DNA of 64,000 nucleotides, taken from the NCBI GenBank assembly GCA_005239165.1, contig RAPG01000005.1:124001-188000 (forward strand), in the 5' to 3' direction. Made by a program: the position numbers and the translations under genes. Numbering within the stretch: position 1 is the stretch's first letter; each line of letters starts with the position of its first letter. Below the pieces are notes generated by a model that saw only the letters and a list, made by a program, of their open reading frames with translations, searched no databases and was not told where the DNA came from. Source of the DNA: Allopusillimonas ginsengisoli (GTDB lineage: Bacteria; Pseudomonadota; Gammaproteobacteria; Burkholderiales; Burkholderiaceae_B). This document shows positions 7,612 through 16,337 of the stretch, in pieces.

Positions 7612-9798
7612 ATGAAAAAAAGACTTTCAGCTTTGTTGGCTGTGGCCAGCGTAGCGCTTGCCATTACGGGTTGCAACAGTGGTGGCGGCGGTCACGCAGA
7701 CTCGGGCGGCGATTCAGGAAACCCGAACATTCTTTTCGTGATCATGGACGACGTGGGCATCGACCAGATGAAGTCGTTTGGCTATGGTGGCGACGTGGCC
7801 CCTTACTTGCCAAATATTGATGCGGTTACGGCAGCGGGCGTGCGTTTTCGCAACACCTGGTCCATGCCGGAGTGCTCGCCGGGGCGGGCCGCGTTTTTTG
7901 TTGGTCGTTACCCCTTGCGGACCAATATCCATCAGGCGATTGGTCCCCGGGATCTGGCTAATTCCCAACTCTCACCGTACGATTCCACCACACCCAAGCT
8001 GCTCAAGCAGGCCAATTATGAAAGCGCTATGTTTGGCAAGTTTCATCTGGCAGGGCCCGAGAACAACGAAGCCGGAAACGCCACGCCCAAAGTGCTTGGG
8101 TGGGACTATTTTTATGGCTGGATAGGTGGGCTGCCAGGTTCTCTTGACACAACGGCGGGAGGCGTTGCCCCCGTTGACACGCACATGTGCGGCTTTGTGC
8201 CCAGTGATCGGGTTGGCACAGGTGCCAAGGCCGGCGCATGTTACCAGCCCAATGGCAGTTGTTCGGCTATAAGCAGTATTACACATGATCAGGATGCGGC
8301 TGGGCTGCAATGTCTGGATTCAGGGGGCATCTTTGTGCCCAAGGCGACCTGCGGCACACCTCCCGCATCGCTGGTTTTTGATCGTGAAAATGGGTATTAC
8401 GTTTCACCGCTCGTCATTATCAAAGATGGCGACGTTGAGGAAGTACCGCTAACTGACTCCAGGGCCAGGGGCTACCGTACTCGTATTGAAACCGATGCGG
8501 CCATTGACTGGATCAAGTCTCGTGCTGCCGATAAGCCCTGGATGGCGACGGTCAGCTACAGTGCAGCCCATACGCCATGGCAGCAACCGCCGCGTAGTCT
8601 GTTTTCAGGTAAAGAGCCTCCGAACTCGGATGACTGGGACTGCACCAACCCGGTTTTAGGGCGTGGGATTCAAAATCAGATGACCGAGGCTCTGGATACC
8701 GAGTTTGGCCGGTTGCTGGTTGAGACAGGCATGGCCAGTCGCAACCAGGATGGCAGCCTGAACTATGACCCCAAGGCCACGAACACCGTCATTATTATTG
8801 TTGGCGATAACGGGTCTTTGGGCACTGCCGTCAAACGGCCTTTTATTGCCTCGCAGGCAAAGGGCACAGCCTATCAGACGGGGGTATGGGACCCGTTAAT
8901 CATTGCCGGGCCCAAAGTCGTTGAGCCGGGTCGTGCTGTCGAGCATATGGTCAATACCGTTGATCTGTTCCAGTTTTTTGGTGAGCTGGCCGATATTGAT
9001 GTGCATAAAGAAGTACCCCGCACGGTAGACTCGGTGGGTATATTGCCTTATCTGACTGACCCCGGGCAGGACAGCCTCAGAACCATTAATTTCACCATGG
9101 CTGGCATGAATATACAGGCAAATAATGGCGAAAATGGTCCGTGTGTCATTACCTCAACCGATTCTACGTGCACTCAGATACCGACATCCAAAAGCGTATG
9201 CGGTGACAACCTTGGTGTCTGGTGGGGGCCAGACTATGATCCAGACTCAAACGTGATAGACAATGGCGGCGTAGGCTACCCCACTTGTGCCCATGTGAAT
9301 CAGGCGCTCTTCAAAGCGGGGCTTGCTGAAGCTGGAATTTTGCCCCAGTCATCTATCGCCATTCGCAATGACCAATACAAGCTGGTGCGCAACACCACGA
9401 ACGATTACTTTTCGGCCACTGACAGTTTCGGCAAGACGGACACTGAAGAAATGTTCGAGATAAATCAAGCCGCACCTACACCGTTGCTTGACACGCCAGA
9501 TCGCAATCTGCTGCCAGCTACTAATAGTGAGCACAAGGCAGCCTATAAAGAGCTGAGCGAAAAAATGGATCAGCTTCTGGCGTCTGAACCTGATTGCCCG
9601 GGCGACGGCAATATGGATGGTGCTGTCAATGCTGAAGATATGGGCAACTGGGCACGGATCGCCAACCAATGGGGCTTGTCGAGCGTCTATGACTTCGTCG
9701 TGGGCGGTGGGCGTGACGGAAAGACCAATAACCTGGACGAGACCGTAATTCAGAATAATCTGAACAAGGCCTGCAAACGCACATATGGTGTCTATTAA
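7612..9798 (+). CDS. Lipoprotein sulfatase with C-terminal dockerin-like calcium motif
   Basis: 728 residues. A lipoprotein signal ends ALAITG-Cys21, followed by a Gly-rich linker. The sulfatase fold opens with NILFVIMDDVGID, giving metal-binding Asp46-Asp47, and the active-site motif CSPGR at 88-92, in which Cys88 would be converted to formylglycine; GRYPLRT follows as in the family signature. A second metal-site region is VGDNGSLG. Residues 662-728 carry DGNMDGAVNAEDMGNW, an EF-hand/dockerin-like calcium loop, and a weaker second copy GRDGKTNNLDE, bracketed by two cysteines. It should cleave a sulfate ester at the cell surface; substrate unknown. The next gene, overlapping by 14 bases, encodes the matching formylglycine-generating enzyme. 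Confidence 0.88.
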   Translation: MKKRLSALLAVASVALAITGCNSGGGGHADSGGDSGNPNILFVIMDDVGIDQMKSFGYGGDVAPYLPNIDAVTAAGVRFRNTWSMPECSPGRAAFFVGRYPLRTNIHQAIGPRDLANSQLSPYDSTTPKLLKQANYESAMFGKFHLAGPENNEAGNATPKVLGWDYFYGWIGGLPGSLDTTAGGVAPVDTHMCGFVPSDRVGTGAKAGACYQPNGSCSAISSITHDQDAAGLQCLDSGGIFVPKATCGTPPASLVFDRENGYYVSPLVIIKDGDVEEVPLTDSRARGYRTRIETDAAIDWIKSRAADKPWMATVSYSAAHTPWQQPPRSLFSGKEPPNSDDWDCTNPVLGRGIQNQMTEALDTEFGRLLVETGMASRNQDGSLNYDPKATNTVIIIVGDNGSLGTAVKRPFIASQAKGTAYQTGVWDPLIIAGPKVVEPGRAVEHMVNTVDLFQFFGELADIDVHKEVPRTVDSVGILPYLTDPGQDSLRTINFTMAGMNIQANNGENGPCVITSTDSTCTQIPTSKSVCGDNLGVWWGPDYDPDSNVIDNGGVGYPTCAHVNQALFKAGLAEAGILPQSSIAIRNDQYKLVRNTTNDYFSATDSFGKTDTEEMFEINQAAPTPLLDTPDRNLLPATNSEHKAAYKELSEKMDQLLASEPDCPGDGNMDGAVNAEDMGNWARIANQWGLSSVYDFVVGGGRDGKTNNLDETVIQNNLNKACKRTYGVY

Positions 9799-10960
9799 AA
9801 CGCTGCGAAAATGGCTGCTGCCTGCGGGTGTAGCCATGGTGGTATTGCTTGCGGGGGGGGCGGCTGCCTTCGCCTGGGTGACTTCGCCCGCGCCGGAACT
9901 TCCATTAACGGAGCCCATCGTTGTGATCGGCGATGGTGTTTCCACACCCGAGGGTATGGCGTGGATACCTGAAGGTGTTTTTCAGATGGGCAGTGACAGC
10001 AAACTCGCCCAGCAAAATGAACGTCCGACTCATCCGGTCAAATTGCACGGATTCTGGATGGACGTCACTCACGTCACCAACGATGAGTTTGCCGAGTTTG
10101 TGCGCCAAACCTCGTACGTGACAACGGCCGAAAAAAAGCCCGACTGGGAAACCATTCGTGTGCAGCTGCCACCAGGCACGCCCCGACCACCAGACGATGC
10201 GCTGGTGCCAGGTGCCATGGTGTTTGTCGGCACCAGTGGTCCCGTCGATTTGCGTGATTATTCGCAATGGTGGCGGTACGTACCGGGCGCAGACTGGCGT
10301 CATCCGCAAGGGCCGGACAGCACCATCGAAGGCAAGGGCGACCATCCCGTCGTGCAAGTCAGTTATGAAGACGCTCTGGCCTATGCCAAGTGGGCGCAGA
10401 AGCGCTTACCCTCGGAAGCGGAATGGGAATACGCTGCGCGTGGCGGCCTGGAGCAGGCGACGTTTGTGTGGGGCGATGAACTGATGCCCGGTGGCAAACC
10501 TCAGGCCAATTACTGGGACAGTCGCCAGGGTGCGTTTCCGGTGGTAAGCCCTGAAGCGGGCGGCGCGACGGGCACAGTGCCCGTGAAAACATTTCTGCCC
10601 AACGGCTATGGTCTGCAGGATATGACCGGAAACGCCTGGCAATGGGTGGCTGACTGGTATGGCGCCAATTATTTCGCCACGCAGGCCAGTGCAGCCGGAA
10701 CGACACCTATTGAGAATCCGACAGGTCCTGCTGAAACCTTTGATCCTTCTGAGGCGGGTGTGCCGGTCAATGCGCCAAAGCGGGTCATACGCGGGGGCTC
10801 GTTTCTGTGCAATGAAAGCTATTGCCTGTCATACCGCCCCAGTGCGCGCCGGGGCTCCGATCCGTACAACCCCATGTCGCACGTAGGATTCCGTCTGGTC
10901 AAAGATGCGGCACCTCCTTCGGCGGCACAATTGGCTGGGCTCACCGCCGACGCCCGATAA
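9785..10960 (+). CDS. Formylglycine-generating enzyme (SUMF1/FGE family), membrane-anchored or exported
   Basis: 391 residues. After a hydrophobic N-terminal segment (about 11-32, WLLPAGVAMVVLLAGG) comes the FGE-sulfatase domain: GMAWIPEGVFQMGSD, VTNDEFAEFV, LPSEAEWEYAARGG and MTGNAWQWVADWYG. The C-terminal RGGSFLCNESYC holds Cys342 and Cys347, which match the catalytic cysteine pair that oxidises the sulfatase cysteine, followed by the ARRGSDPYNPMSHVGFRLV ending. It activates the sulfatase encoded just before it; the genes overlap by 14 bases, indicating coupled translation. The N-terminal segment suggests action on the periplasmic side, unlike many bacterial FGEs that are cytosolic. Confidence 0.9.
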   Translation: MVSIKTLRKWLLPAGVAMVVLLAGGAAAFAWVTSPAPELPLTEPIVVIGDGVSTPEGMAWIPEGVFQMGSDSKLAQQNERPTHPVKLHGFWMDVTHVTNDEFAEFVRQTSYVTTAEKKPDWETIRVQLPPGTPRPPDDALVPGAMVFVGTSGPVDLRDYSQWWRYVPGADWRHPQGPDSTIEGKGDHPVVQVSYEDALAYAKWAQKRLPSEAEWEYAARGGLEQATFVWGDELMPGGKPQANYWDSRQGAFPVVSPEAGGATGTVPVKTFLPNGYGLQDMTGNAWQWVADWYGANYFATQASAAGTTPIENPTGPAETFDPSEAGVPVNAPKRVIRGGSFLCNESYCLSYRPSARRGSDPYNPMSHVGFRLVKDAAPPSAAQLAGLTADAR

Positions 10961-10988
10961 GGCTTGCGCTCTAAACGGGAAGTCTGAT

Positions 10989-11657
10989 ATGTGGACGGTA
11001 TGGAATATTGGGCCGGTAACGATACAGCTGGCAGCAGTGGGGCTTGCCCTGATATTGTCTGTTCCGCTTAGCGTTGCGGCATATCGTCTGCCCCGCAGCC
11101 TGGACGGAGCTATTTCGCCGGTTCCCTCGGTTGCTCACAGGCGCTGGCGTATGGGCGTACTGATTGCCGGTGTTATTTTGGCCATGCTGTGTGCCTTGCG
11201 TTTTGGTCCGACCCCCGCTGCTGTAGCGGCCATCGTGTATGTCAATGTTTTGCTCACCCTGGCCTGGATAGATGCCGAGACAGGCTTTTTGCCTGACATG
11301 ATGACTATTTCTCTGTTATGGCTGGGGCTGCTGGTTAACGTGAACGATACTTTTGCGTTGCTGGGGCACGCCGTAGTGGGAGCCGCCGCAGGGTATATGC
11401 TGCTATGGAGCATTAGCGGGCTGTTTTTGCTGTTGGCGGGGCGTCAGGGCATGGGTCATGGCGACTTCAAATTGCTGGCTGCATTGGGGGCCTGGGTTGG
11501 CTGGATGTCGTTGCCCTGGGTTTTGATTATTTCTTCGTCGCTGGCCCTGGCAATGGCTTTTATGCAACGTCTGAGGGGGCGACTGGACGCGAAGGCATCG
11601 TTTAGTTTTGGTCCTTATCTGGCCATCGCGGGCATTGTGGTGTTATTAAGGTTGTAG
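10989..11657 (+). CDS. gspO: Prepilin peptidase GspO, short form without methylase domain
   Basis: 222 residues from the ATG at 10989, which follows GGGAAG; a longer frame from 10905 overlaps the FGE gene. It is a polytopic membrane aspartic peptidase with the two family aspartates in WIDAETGFLPD and GMGHGDFKLLAALGAW. It should cut the pseudopilin leaders of GspG-K at Gly|Phe. The cysteine-rich N-terminal cytoplasmic domain linked with N-methylation in PilD/GspO is missing, so methylation may be done by another prepilin peptidase or not at all. It lies between the sulfatase block and the gsp operon, and its stop is one base from the convergent gspC stop. Confidence 0.85.
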   Translation: MWTVWNIGPVTIQLAAVGLALILSVPLSVAAYRLPRSLDGAISPVPSVAHRRWRMGVLIAGVILAMLCALRFGPTPAAVAAIVYVNVLLTLAWIDAETGFLPDMMTISLLWLGLLVNVNDTFALLGHAVVGAAAGYMLLWSISGLFLLLAGRQGMGHGDFKLLAALGAWVGWMSLPWVLIISSSLALAMAFMQRLRGRLDAKASFSFGPYLAIAGIVVLLRL

Positions 11658-11658
11658 A

Positions 11659-12114
11659 TTATCGTCCTGCGGGGATAAACCCCTGGGTGGGCAGTACCTG
11701 GCTAGGCATGGCAATATTTTGAACAATACCGTCCTGATCTATGGCAATGGCTTCTGGCAATACGGCAGCAAGCGTGACGCCCTGAGCCAGTGACTGGCCT
11801 ACCCGGTAGGCCTGGGGTGGCTGGCCATTAACGGACAGCAGCGCGGCGCCGCGCTGACCTGCCGCAATAAGCCCCACAACGGTTATGCGCAGGTGGGCGT
11901 TGCCACCTCCAAACCAGTTGGTCAGGGCCTCAGTGCTTTGGCCGGGTGCGGGTCCCAGCGCCAGCAAAGCCGGCGGGTCTGCAGGTTTTGGGGCAAGCAG
12001 CAGGGCGCTCCAGAGACCGACGCCAATTGCCACGGCCAGCATGGCCATGGCCTGAAGCAGACGGGGGCTTTGTTGATTTAGCCATTCGATGGGAATAAAC
12101 AGGGGTTTAATCAT
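11659..12114 (-). CDS. gspC: Type II secretion inner-membrane clamp protein GspC
   Basis: 151 residues: a cytoplasmic N-terminus, one membrane helix (about 21-42, LLQAMAMLAVAIGVGLWSAL), then a periplasmic domain with ITVVGLIAAGQRGAALLSVNG and YRVGQSLAQGVTLAAVLPEAIAI, the homology-region pattern by which GspC contacts the secretin GspD. No PDZ or coiled-coil C-terminus is present, giving a short form. It is transcribed away from the rest of the system, back to back with gspG, so the 12115-12387 gap must hold promoters for both; a TATATATAT stretch near 12191 is a possible -10 area. Confidence 0.8.
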   Translation of the reverse strand: MIKPLFIPIEWLNQQSPRLLQAMAMLAVAIGVGLWSALLLAPKPADPPALLALGPAPGQSTEALTNWFGGGNAHLRITVVGLIAAGQRGAALLSVNGQPPQAYRVGQSLAQGVTLAAVLPEAIAIDQDGIVQNIAMPSQVLPTQGFIPAGR

Positions 12115-12387
12115 GAGCGTGAAAAATTGTTGGTCGGGACGGCAGGATTGCCCTGGGACAGGGGTGCACGTAAAAGCCTTCGCAATCCAAGATATATATA
12201 TGCGGTTTCATGCTCGACTAAAAACCGGTAAATGTCCAGCAAGACTGTTGCTTTGTTGAGCGTGCCGGTGAAAACACCTGATTGCCATCTTGCCCAGGTA
12301 GTAACGCCATATCAGCAATGGCGTAAGCCCACAACGTGGTGCAATTCAGATAATATCGCTGGAGAGGGCGGTATTCAGGAGGCTGGC

Positions 12388-12897
12388 ATGATTACGCCTG
12401 TTAAAGCGCATGGTTGTTCAACCCGCCACACACCCCGTAAGGGGTGGCAGCATAACAATATAAATTCAATGACCCGTCATCCAGTTTTCTCCAGCGCACG
12501 CCATTTTCGCCAGCAGGGCTTTTCTCTCATAGAGATCATGGTCGTTGTGGTCATTATGGGCGTGCTTGCCGCGCTTATTGTGCCCAACGTCATGGACAGA
12601 CCTGATCAGGCGCGTGCCGTTGCGGCCAGGCAAGACATAGGCGCCATTATGCAGGCACTCAAGCTCTATCGTCTGGACCATGGCCGCTACCCGTCTTCCG
12701 AGCAGGGGCTTGACGCGCTGGTGGTGGGCAAGGGCAAGAAGGCTTATATGGATCGCCTGCCCAACGACCCCTGGAACACGCCCTATCAGTATCTGAATCC
12801 GGGTGTGCATGGAGACATTGATGTGTTTTCGTTGGGGGCTGACGGGAAGCCGGGAGGTGAGGACGTTGATGCGGATATTGGTTCCTGGTCCAACTGA
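12388..12897 (+). CDS. gspG: Major pseudopilin GspG
   Basis: The ATG at 12388 has a perfect AGGAGG five bases upstream and gives 169 residues with a long 44-residue leader; an ATG at 12469 without a ribosome site would give the more usual 17-residue leader. Processing is expected at QQG|FSLIEIMVVVVIMGV, with the conserved Glu5. The globular part has DIGAIMQALKLYRLDHGRYPSSEQGLDAL and the calcium-site region DVFSLGADGKPGGEDVDADIGSW typical of GspG. It builds the pseudopilus that pushes substrates through GspD. It overlaps gspH by 29 bases. Confidence 0.92.
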   Translation: MITPVKAHGCSTRHTPRKGWQHNNINSMTRHPVFSSARHFRQQGFSLIEIMVVVVIMGVLAALIVPNVMDRPDQARAVAARQDIGAIMQALKLYRLDHGRYPSSEQGLDALVVGKGKKAYMDRLPNDPWNTPYQYLNPGVHGDIDVFSLGADGKPGGEDVDADIGSWSN

Positions 12898-13393
12898 TCG
12901 CCAGTACGGCTTCACGCTGCTGGAGATGATGATTGTTTTGCTCATCATCGGTATCGCCACCGCGATGGCCAGCGTTTCGGCCTTTGGTGACAATGATGCG
13001 CGCGCTTTGCGCCAGGACGCCAAACGCCTGGCGCAACTGTTCACCGTGGCCCAGGCTGAGGCCATTGCAAGCGGGCGCACCATAGTCTGGGAGCACAGTG
13101 CAACAGGATATCGCTTTGTGCGACTGCCGCGGCAGTTGATACTGCCCGCCCGTCTGGCTGCGCGAGCCTCCCAGACTGTCGAAACCCCCACTACCGCCAT
13201 GAAGCAAGGCTCTCCCTTGCGTCCACGCACATGGACGTCGGCCGAGCCTGTTGATGTCCGCGTAACGCCAGCCGGAAACGTTATTTTTGGTGCCGACTGG
13301 ATTCCCGGGCCGCTAGACATGCAACTGTCTGCAGGCGCAGAAGTCGTGCGCCTTGCACGGCTGGGTAGCGGGCGCTTCGTGGTCAGCCCATGA
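12869..13393 (+). CDS. gspH: Minor pseudopilin GspH
   Basis: 174 residues from the ATG at 12869, with GAGG upstream inside gspG. The leader MRILVPGPTDRQYG precedes the pseudopilin start FTLLEMMIVLLIIGIATAM with Glu5. The downstream ALRQDAKRLAQLFTVAQAEAIASG is the long N-terminal helix followed by beta-rich sequence, as in GspH. It belongs at the pseudopilus tip complex. It ends with a 4-base overlap to gspI. Confidence 0.88.
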   Translation: MRILVPGPTDRQYGFTLLEMMIVLLIIGIATAMASVSAFGDNDARALRQDAKRLAQLFTVAQAEAIASGRTIVWEHSATGYRFVRLPRQLILPARLAARASQTVETPTTAMKQGSPLRPRTWTSAEPVDVRVTPAGNVIFGADWIPGPLDMQLSAGAEVVRLARLGSGRFVVSP

Positions 13394-13761
13394 GAGGCAA
13401 TCAGTTTCAGCGGGGCTTCACACTCATTGAGGTGCTGGTCGCCCTTGCCATTGTGGGCGTGGCTCTGGCAGCCAGCGTCAGGGCGCTGGGTGTGGGTGTC
13501 CGCGGCGTGCAGGCCATGCAGGAGAACAGCCTTGCGCAACAGGCTGCACATAATTTTCTGGCAGAGATGCGCCTGCAGGCCGTGTTTCCTGCCGTGGGGC
13601 GGCGCAGCCTGCCCTGTCCTCAGGGGCCACTGGCGCTGCGTTGCGAGCAACTGGTGCAGGCCACGCCCAATAATAGATTTCGTCGCGTTACTGTGCGCGT
13701 CAGTCTTGATAAAGGCCCAGTGCTGGCCGAACTGGATGGCCTGGCATCCAGATTGCAATGA
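13390..13761 (+). CDS. gspI: Minor pseudopilin GspI
   Basis: 123 residues. Short leader MRGNQFQRG followed by FTLIEVLVALAIVGVALAASV, the class III signal with Glu5. Length and the small globular domain fit GspI, which nucleates the tip complex with GspJ and GspK. Overlaps of 4 bases at both ends (ATGA) show tight translational coupling. Confidence 0.88.
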   Translation: MRGNQFQRGFTLIEVLVALAIVGVALAASVRALGVGVRGVQAMQENSLAQQAAHNFLAEMRLQAVFPAVGRRSLPCPQGPLALRCEQLVQATPNNRFRRVTVRVSLDKGPVLAELDGLASRLQ

Positions 13762-14408
13762 AAGCGGCCCGCCGACTTCAGCAGGGCTTTACGCTTATTG
13801 AAGTGCTGGTTGCGCTGGTGCTGCTCGCACTGGTCAGCCTTATTTCCTGGCGCGGACTGGACGCCGTGCACAACGTTGGCGAGCGCCTGGACGCACGTGC
13901 CGAAGATAGTCTGTCGCTGGTGCGTACGTTGGCGCAGATCGAGCGTGATATTTTGCTGCATGCCGGGCCCAATGTGCTTCCCGGGCTGGCTGCTGTGGCC
14001 TCAGATACACGGCCCGGCGCGCGTCCGGCTACGCACCAGGCAATGCCGCCGGGCATTGTGTGGTCGCCTGCCACGGGGCTTGGGCTGGTGCGGGCCGCTG
14101 GTAACGGTACGTGGCAACAATTGCGCTGGTATCTGCAGGACGGAAGGTTGTTCCGGACTGTCGGTGCGCCGTCATATCGGCTGCCATTGCCCCAAGCTGG
14201 AACGGGTGCAGCCGTACTCGATGGTGTGCTGGGGTTTACAGTAAGAGTCTGGGGTCCGGGGCAGGGGTGGGTTGAACCCGGCAGTGGCAGTGATACCGTA
14301 GCAGTGCGTCCGGCAACATCCGAGCCCGTCACAGGTATCGAAATCGCTATCTATCGTCAGGGCGTGGGAGACGACCGTCCCTATCGCAAGGTGGTGATCC
14401 TGCCATGA
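13758..14408 (+). CDS. gspJ: Minor pseudopilin GspJ
   Basis: 216 residues. Leader MKAARRLQQG then FTLIEVLVALVLLALVSLISWRGLD; the W-R-G-L-D after the hydrophobic helix and the following ARAEDSLSLVRTLAQIERDI are characteristic of GspJ. The C-terminal half has GVLGFTVRVWGPGQGW. It joins GspI and GspK in the tip complex. It overlaps gspK by 4 bases. Confidence 0.88.
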   Translation: MKAARRLQQGFTLIEVLVALVLLALVSLISWRGLDAVHNVGERLDARAEDSLSLVRTLAQIERDILLHAGPNVLPGLAAVASDTRPGARPATHQAMPPGIVWSPATGLGLVRAAGNGTWQQLRWYLQDGRLFRTVGAPSYRLPLPQAGTGAAVLDGVLGFTVRVWGPGQGWVEPGSGSDTVAVRPATSEPVTGIEIAIYRQGVGDDRPYRKVVILP

Positions 14409-15304
14409 GTTCAATGACATCATTCCGGCAAAGAGGTATGGCTGTGATTGCGGCCTTGCTGGTTGTTATTGCTGCGGCGGCTGCTGCGACGCAGGTGATC
14501 GAGCGCCAGGGCCTGCTGGCGAATGTGCTGATTTCCGAGCGTAACCGGGCCCAGGCCGCCTGGCTGCTACAGGGCGGCCTTGACTGGGCGCGTGTCGTGC
14601 TGCAGACGGATGCCCGCGGCAACGCCACCACGCGTCTTGACGGGATATGGTCGCAGCCCATTATCAGCATGCCGGTGGGTACGGCTGATGATCCTGATCA
14701 TGCGCTTTTCTCGGGGCAGATAGAAGACGCCCAGGGCAAATACAATCTGCGCAACCTGGCTGACCGGGCGCGGATTAACCCGCATGAAGTCCAGGTGCTT
14801 GAGAACCTGCTGCAGTGGCTGGACATTGACACGTCGCTTGCCATGGTCATGGCTCAGCGCGTGGCCGATAGCCAGTTTGGTGAAGAGACTATGCCAAAGG
14901 CCGTGGGTCTGCGCGACGTCGACGACCTGCGGGCATTGCAGGGCGTGACGCCTCATATCATTGACGTTTTGCAGGCCTTTGTTACGGTGCTTCCCGACAT
15001 CACGCCTGTGAACGTCAACACAGCCCCGGCAGAGGTGCTGGGTGCCGTTGTCGACAGCCTGGGCCTGGCAGGCGCTCGCAAACTTGTGGCGCAACGTGAA
15101 CAGGGCCTGTGGTTTACCAATCGGGGTGATTTCGTCAACCGTACAGGCCATCCCGAGCCTGACCCTAAATGGCGTATCAGTGTGAACAGTAGCTGGTTTC
15201 GCGTCACGGGGGAGGTAGACGTGGATGATATGATAGTCAGCCTGCGCGCTATGCTTTATCGTAGCGATCAGGGGCTGTCCACGATACGTTGGGTTAGCTA
15301 CTAA
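14405..15304 (+). CDS. gspK: Minor pseudopilin GspK
   Basis: 299 residues, the usual large size of GspK. The leader ends FRQRG before MAVIAALLVVIAAAAAATQV; the position-5 Glu of other pseudopilins is absent, as is normal for GspK. The inserted helical domain has YNLRNLADRARINPHEV and later VNVNTAPAEVLGAVVDSLGL, a helix-hairpin-helix-like family motif. GspK caps the pseudopilus and is thought to control its length and substrate contact. Confidence 0.9.
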   Translation: MSSMTSFRQRGMAVIAALLVVIAAAAAATQVIERQGLLANVLISERNRAQAAWLLQGGLDWARVVLQTDARGNATTRLDGIWSQPIISMPVGTADDPDHALFSGQIEDAQGKYNLRNLADRARINPHEVQVLENLLQWLDIDTSLAMVMAQRVADSQFGEETMPKAVGLRDVDDLRALQGVTPHIIDVLQAFVTVLPDITPVNVNTAPAEVLGAVVDSLGLAGARKLVAQREQGLWFTNRGDFVNRTGHPEPDPKWRISVNSSWFRVTGEVDVDDMIVSLRAMLYRSDQGLSTIRWVSY

Positions 15305-15311
15305 TTAGAAA

Positions 15312-16337
15312 ATGAGACAACATCTGCGGCTGGCGCTGCCTCGCCTCTCCTGTCTGACATTAGAGTCCCCCATGGCGTTTGCCATCGTCGAGGGCGACGG
15401 CCGACTCGTGCGCGCAGGGCGGCTGCCCTTACACGAGCTTGGTGAACAGGCCGGTGCCTCGCCTGTATACGCAATTTTGCAGGCTGAGGATGCGGTAGCC
15501 ACAACCGTCACCGTACCTCCTGTGCCGGCCTCGCGTCTGAATGCGGCAGTTATCGGCAGCATAGAACCCATGGCGCTGTCAGATCTGCAGCAATTGTGCA
15601 TAGCGCATGGACGGCGCGCACCCGATGGCACCGTAGATGTGGCGTGGTCTAACCGGCGTCCGCTACAGGACGCCTGGTCGCTCCTGACCACAGCGGGCCT
15701 GAGTATCGTGGCATTGGTGCCGCAACAGCTTGCGCTGCCGGTCAATGACCCTGACCCAGACCGCCCGCTGGACTTGCCGGCCGACTCACGCTGGCTGGCT
15801 TCTTTGCCTGGCTGGTCGCTGGCCATTGATGCACTGAGACCGGCATCGGGGCTGGGCCGATGGCGTAGAGCGCTGGCATGGACAGCGGCGGCAGCGGCGA
15901 TCTGGGTGCTGGGCCTGAACTGGTATGCCGCACAGCTCAAAGGTCAGGCTGAAACGTTGCGACAGTCTATGCAAAATGCCGTAGCGCAGGCTTTCCCGCA
16001 GATTCCTGTGATTATCGACCCGCTAAAGCAGGCACAGCAACAGCGAGATGCCTTGCGGCTCTCACAGGGCACAGCAGCGGATGATGATTTCATTGCTCTG
16101 GCCCAGGCGACGGCCCAGGTGCTCGATTTTGCGCAAGGACATGTTCTGGCGCTGCACTACGATAAAGGCGTGCTGACATTAACGTTGACCGAGGGTTATA
16201 CCGCGCCGGCCAATGAGGCGGCTTTGGCGCAGGCAGCCTCGGTCAGGCAGCTACTTCTCGAAAAAGACCCGGCCCAGGCGCATGTGTGGCATGCTCGCCG
16301 GGTTGGCATTTCTGACACAAATACAGGCCGCTCATGA
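15312..16337 (+). CDS. gspL: Type II secretion inner-membrane platform protein GspL
   Basis: 341 residues. The N-terminal cytoplasmic actin-like part (about 1-190) would bind the ATPase GspE; a single membrane helix follows at about 192-212 (ALAWTAAAAAIWVLGLNWYAA), then a periplasmic ferredoxin-like domain. This layout and its position between gspK and gspM identify it. It begins 7 bases after gspK and overlaps gspM by 4 bases. Confidence 0.85.
   Translation: MRQHLRLALPRLSCLTLESPMAFAIVEGDGRLVRAGRLPLHELGEQAGASPVYAILQAEDAVATTVTVPPVPASRLNAAVIGSIEPMALSDLQQLCIAHGRRAPDGTVDVAWSNRRPLQDAWSLLTTAGLSIVALVPQQLALPVNDPDPDRPLDLPADSRWLASLPGWSLAIDALRPASGLGRWRRALAWTAAAAAIWVLGLNWYAAQLKGQAETLRQSMQNAVAQAFPQIPVIIDPLKQAQQQRDALRLSQGTAADDDFIALAQATAQVLDFAQGHVLALHYDKGVLTLTLTEGYTAPANEAALAQAASVRQLLLEKDPAQAHVWHARRVGISDTNTGRS

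Noticed and set aside
12466..13758. 430-codon minus-strand frame under gspG-gspI
   Set aside because: Antisense to three clear pseudopilin genes; composition is rich in His, Arg, Ser and Cys as expected for a shadow frame.
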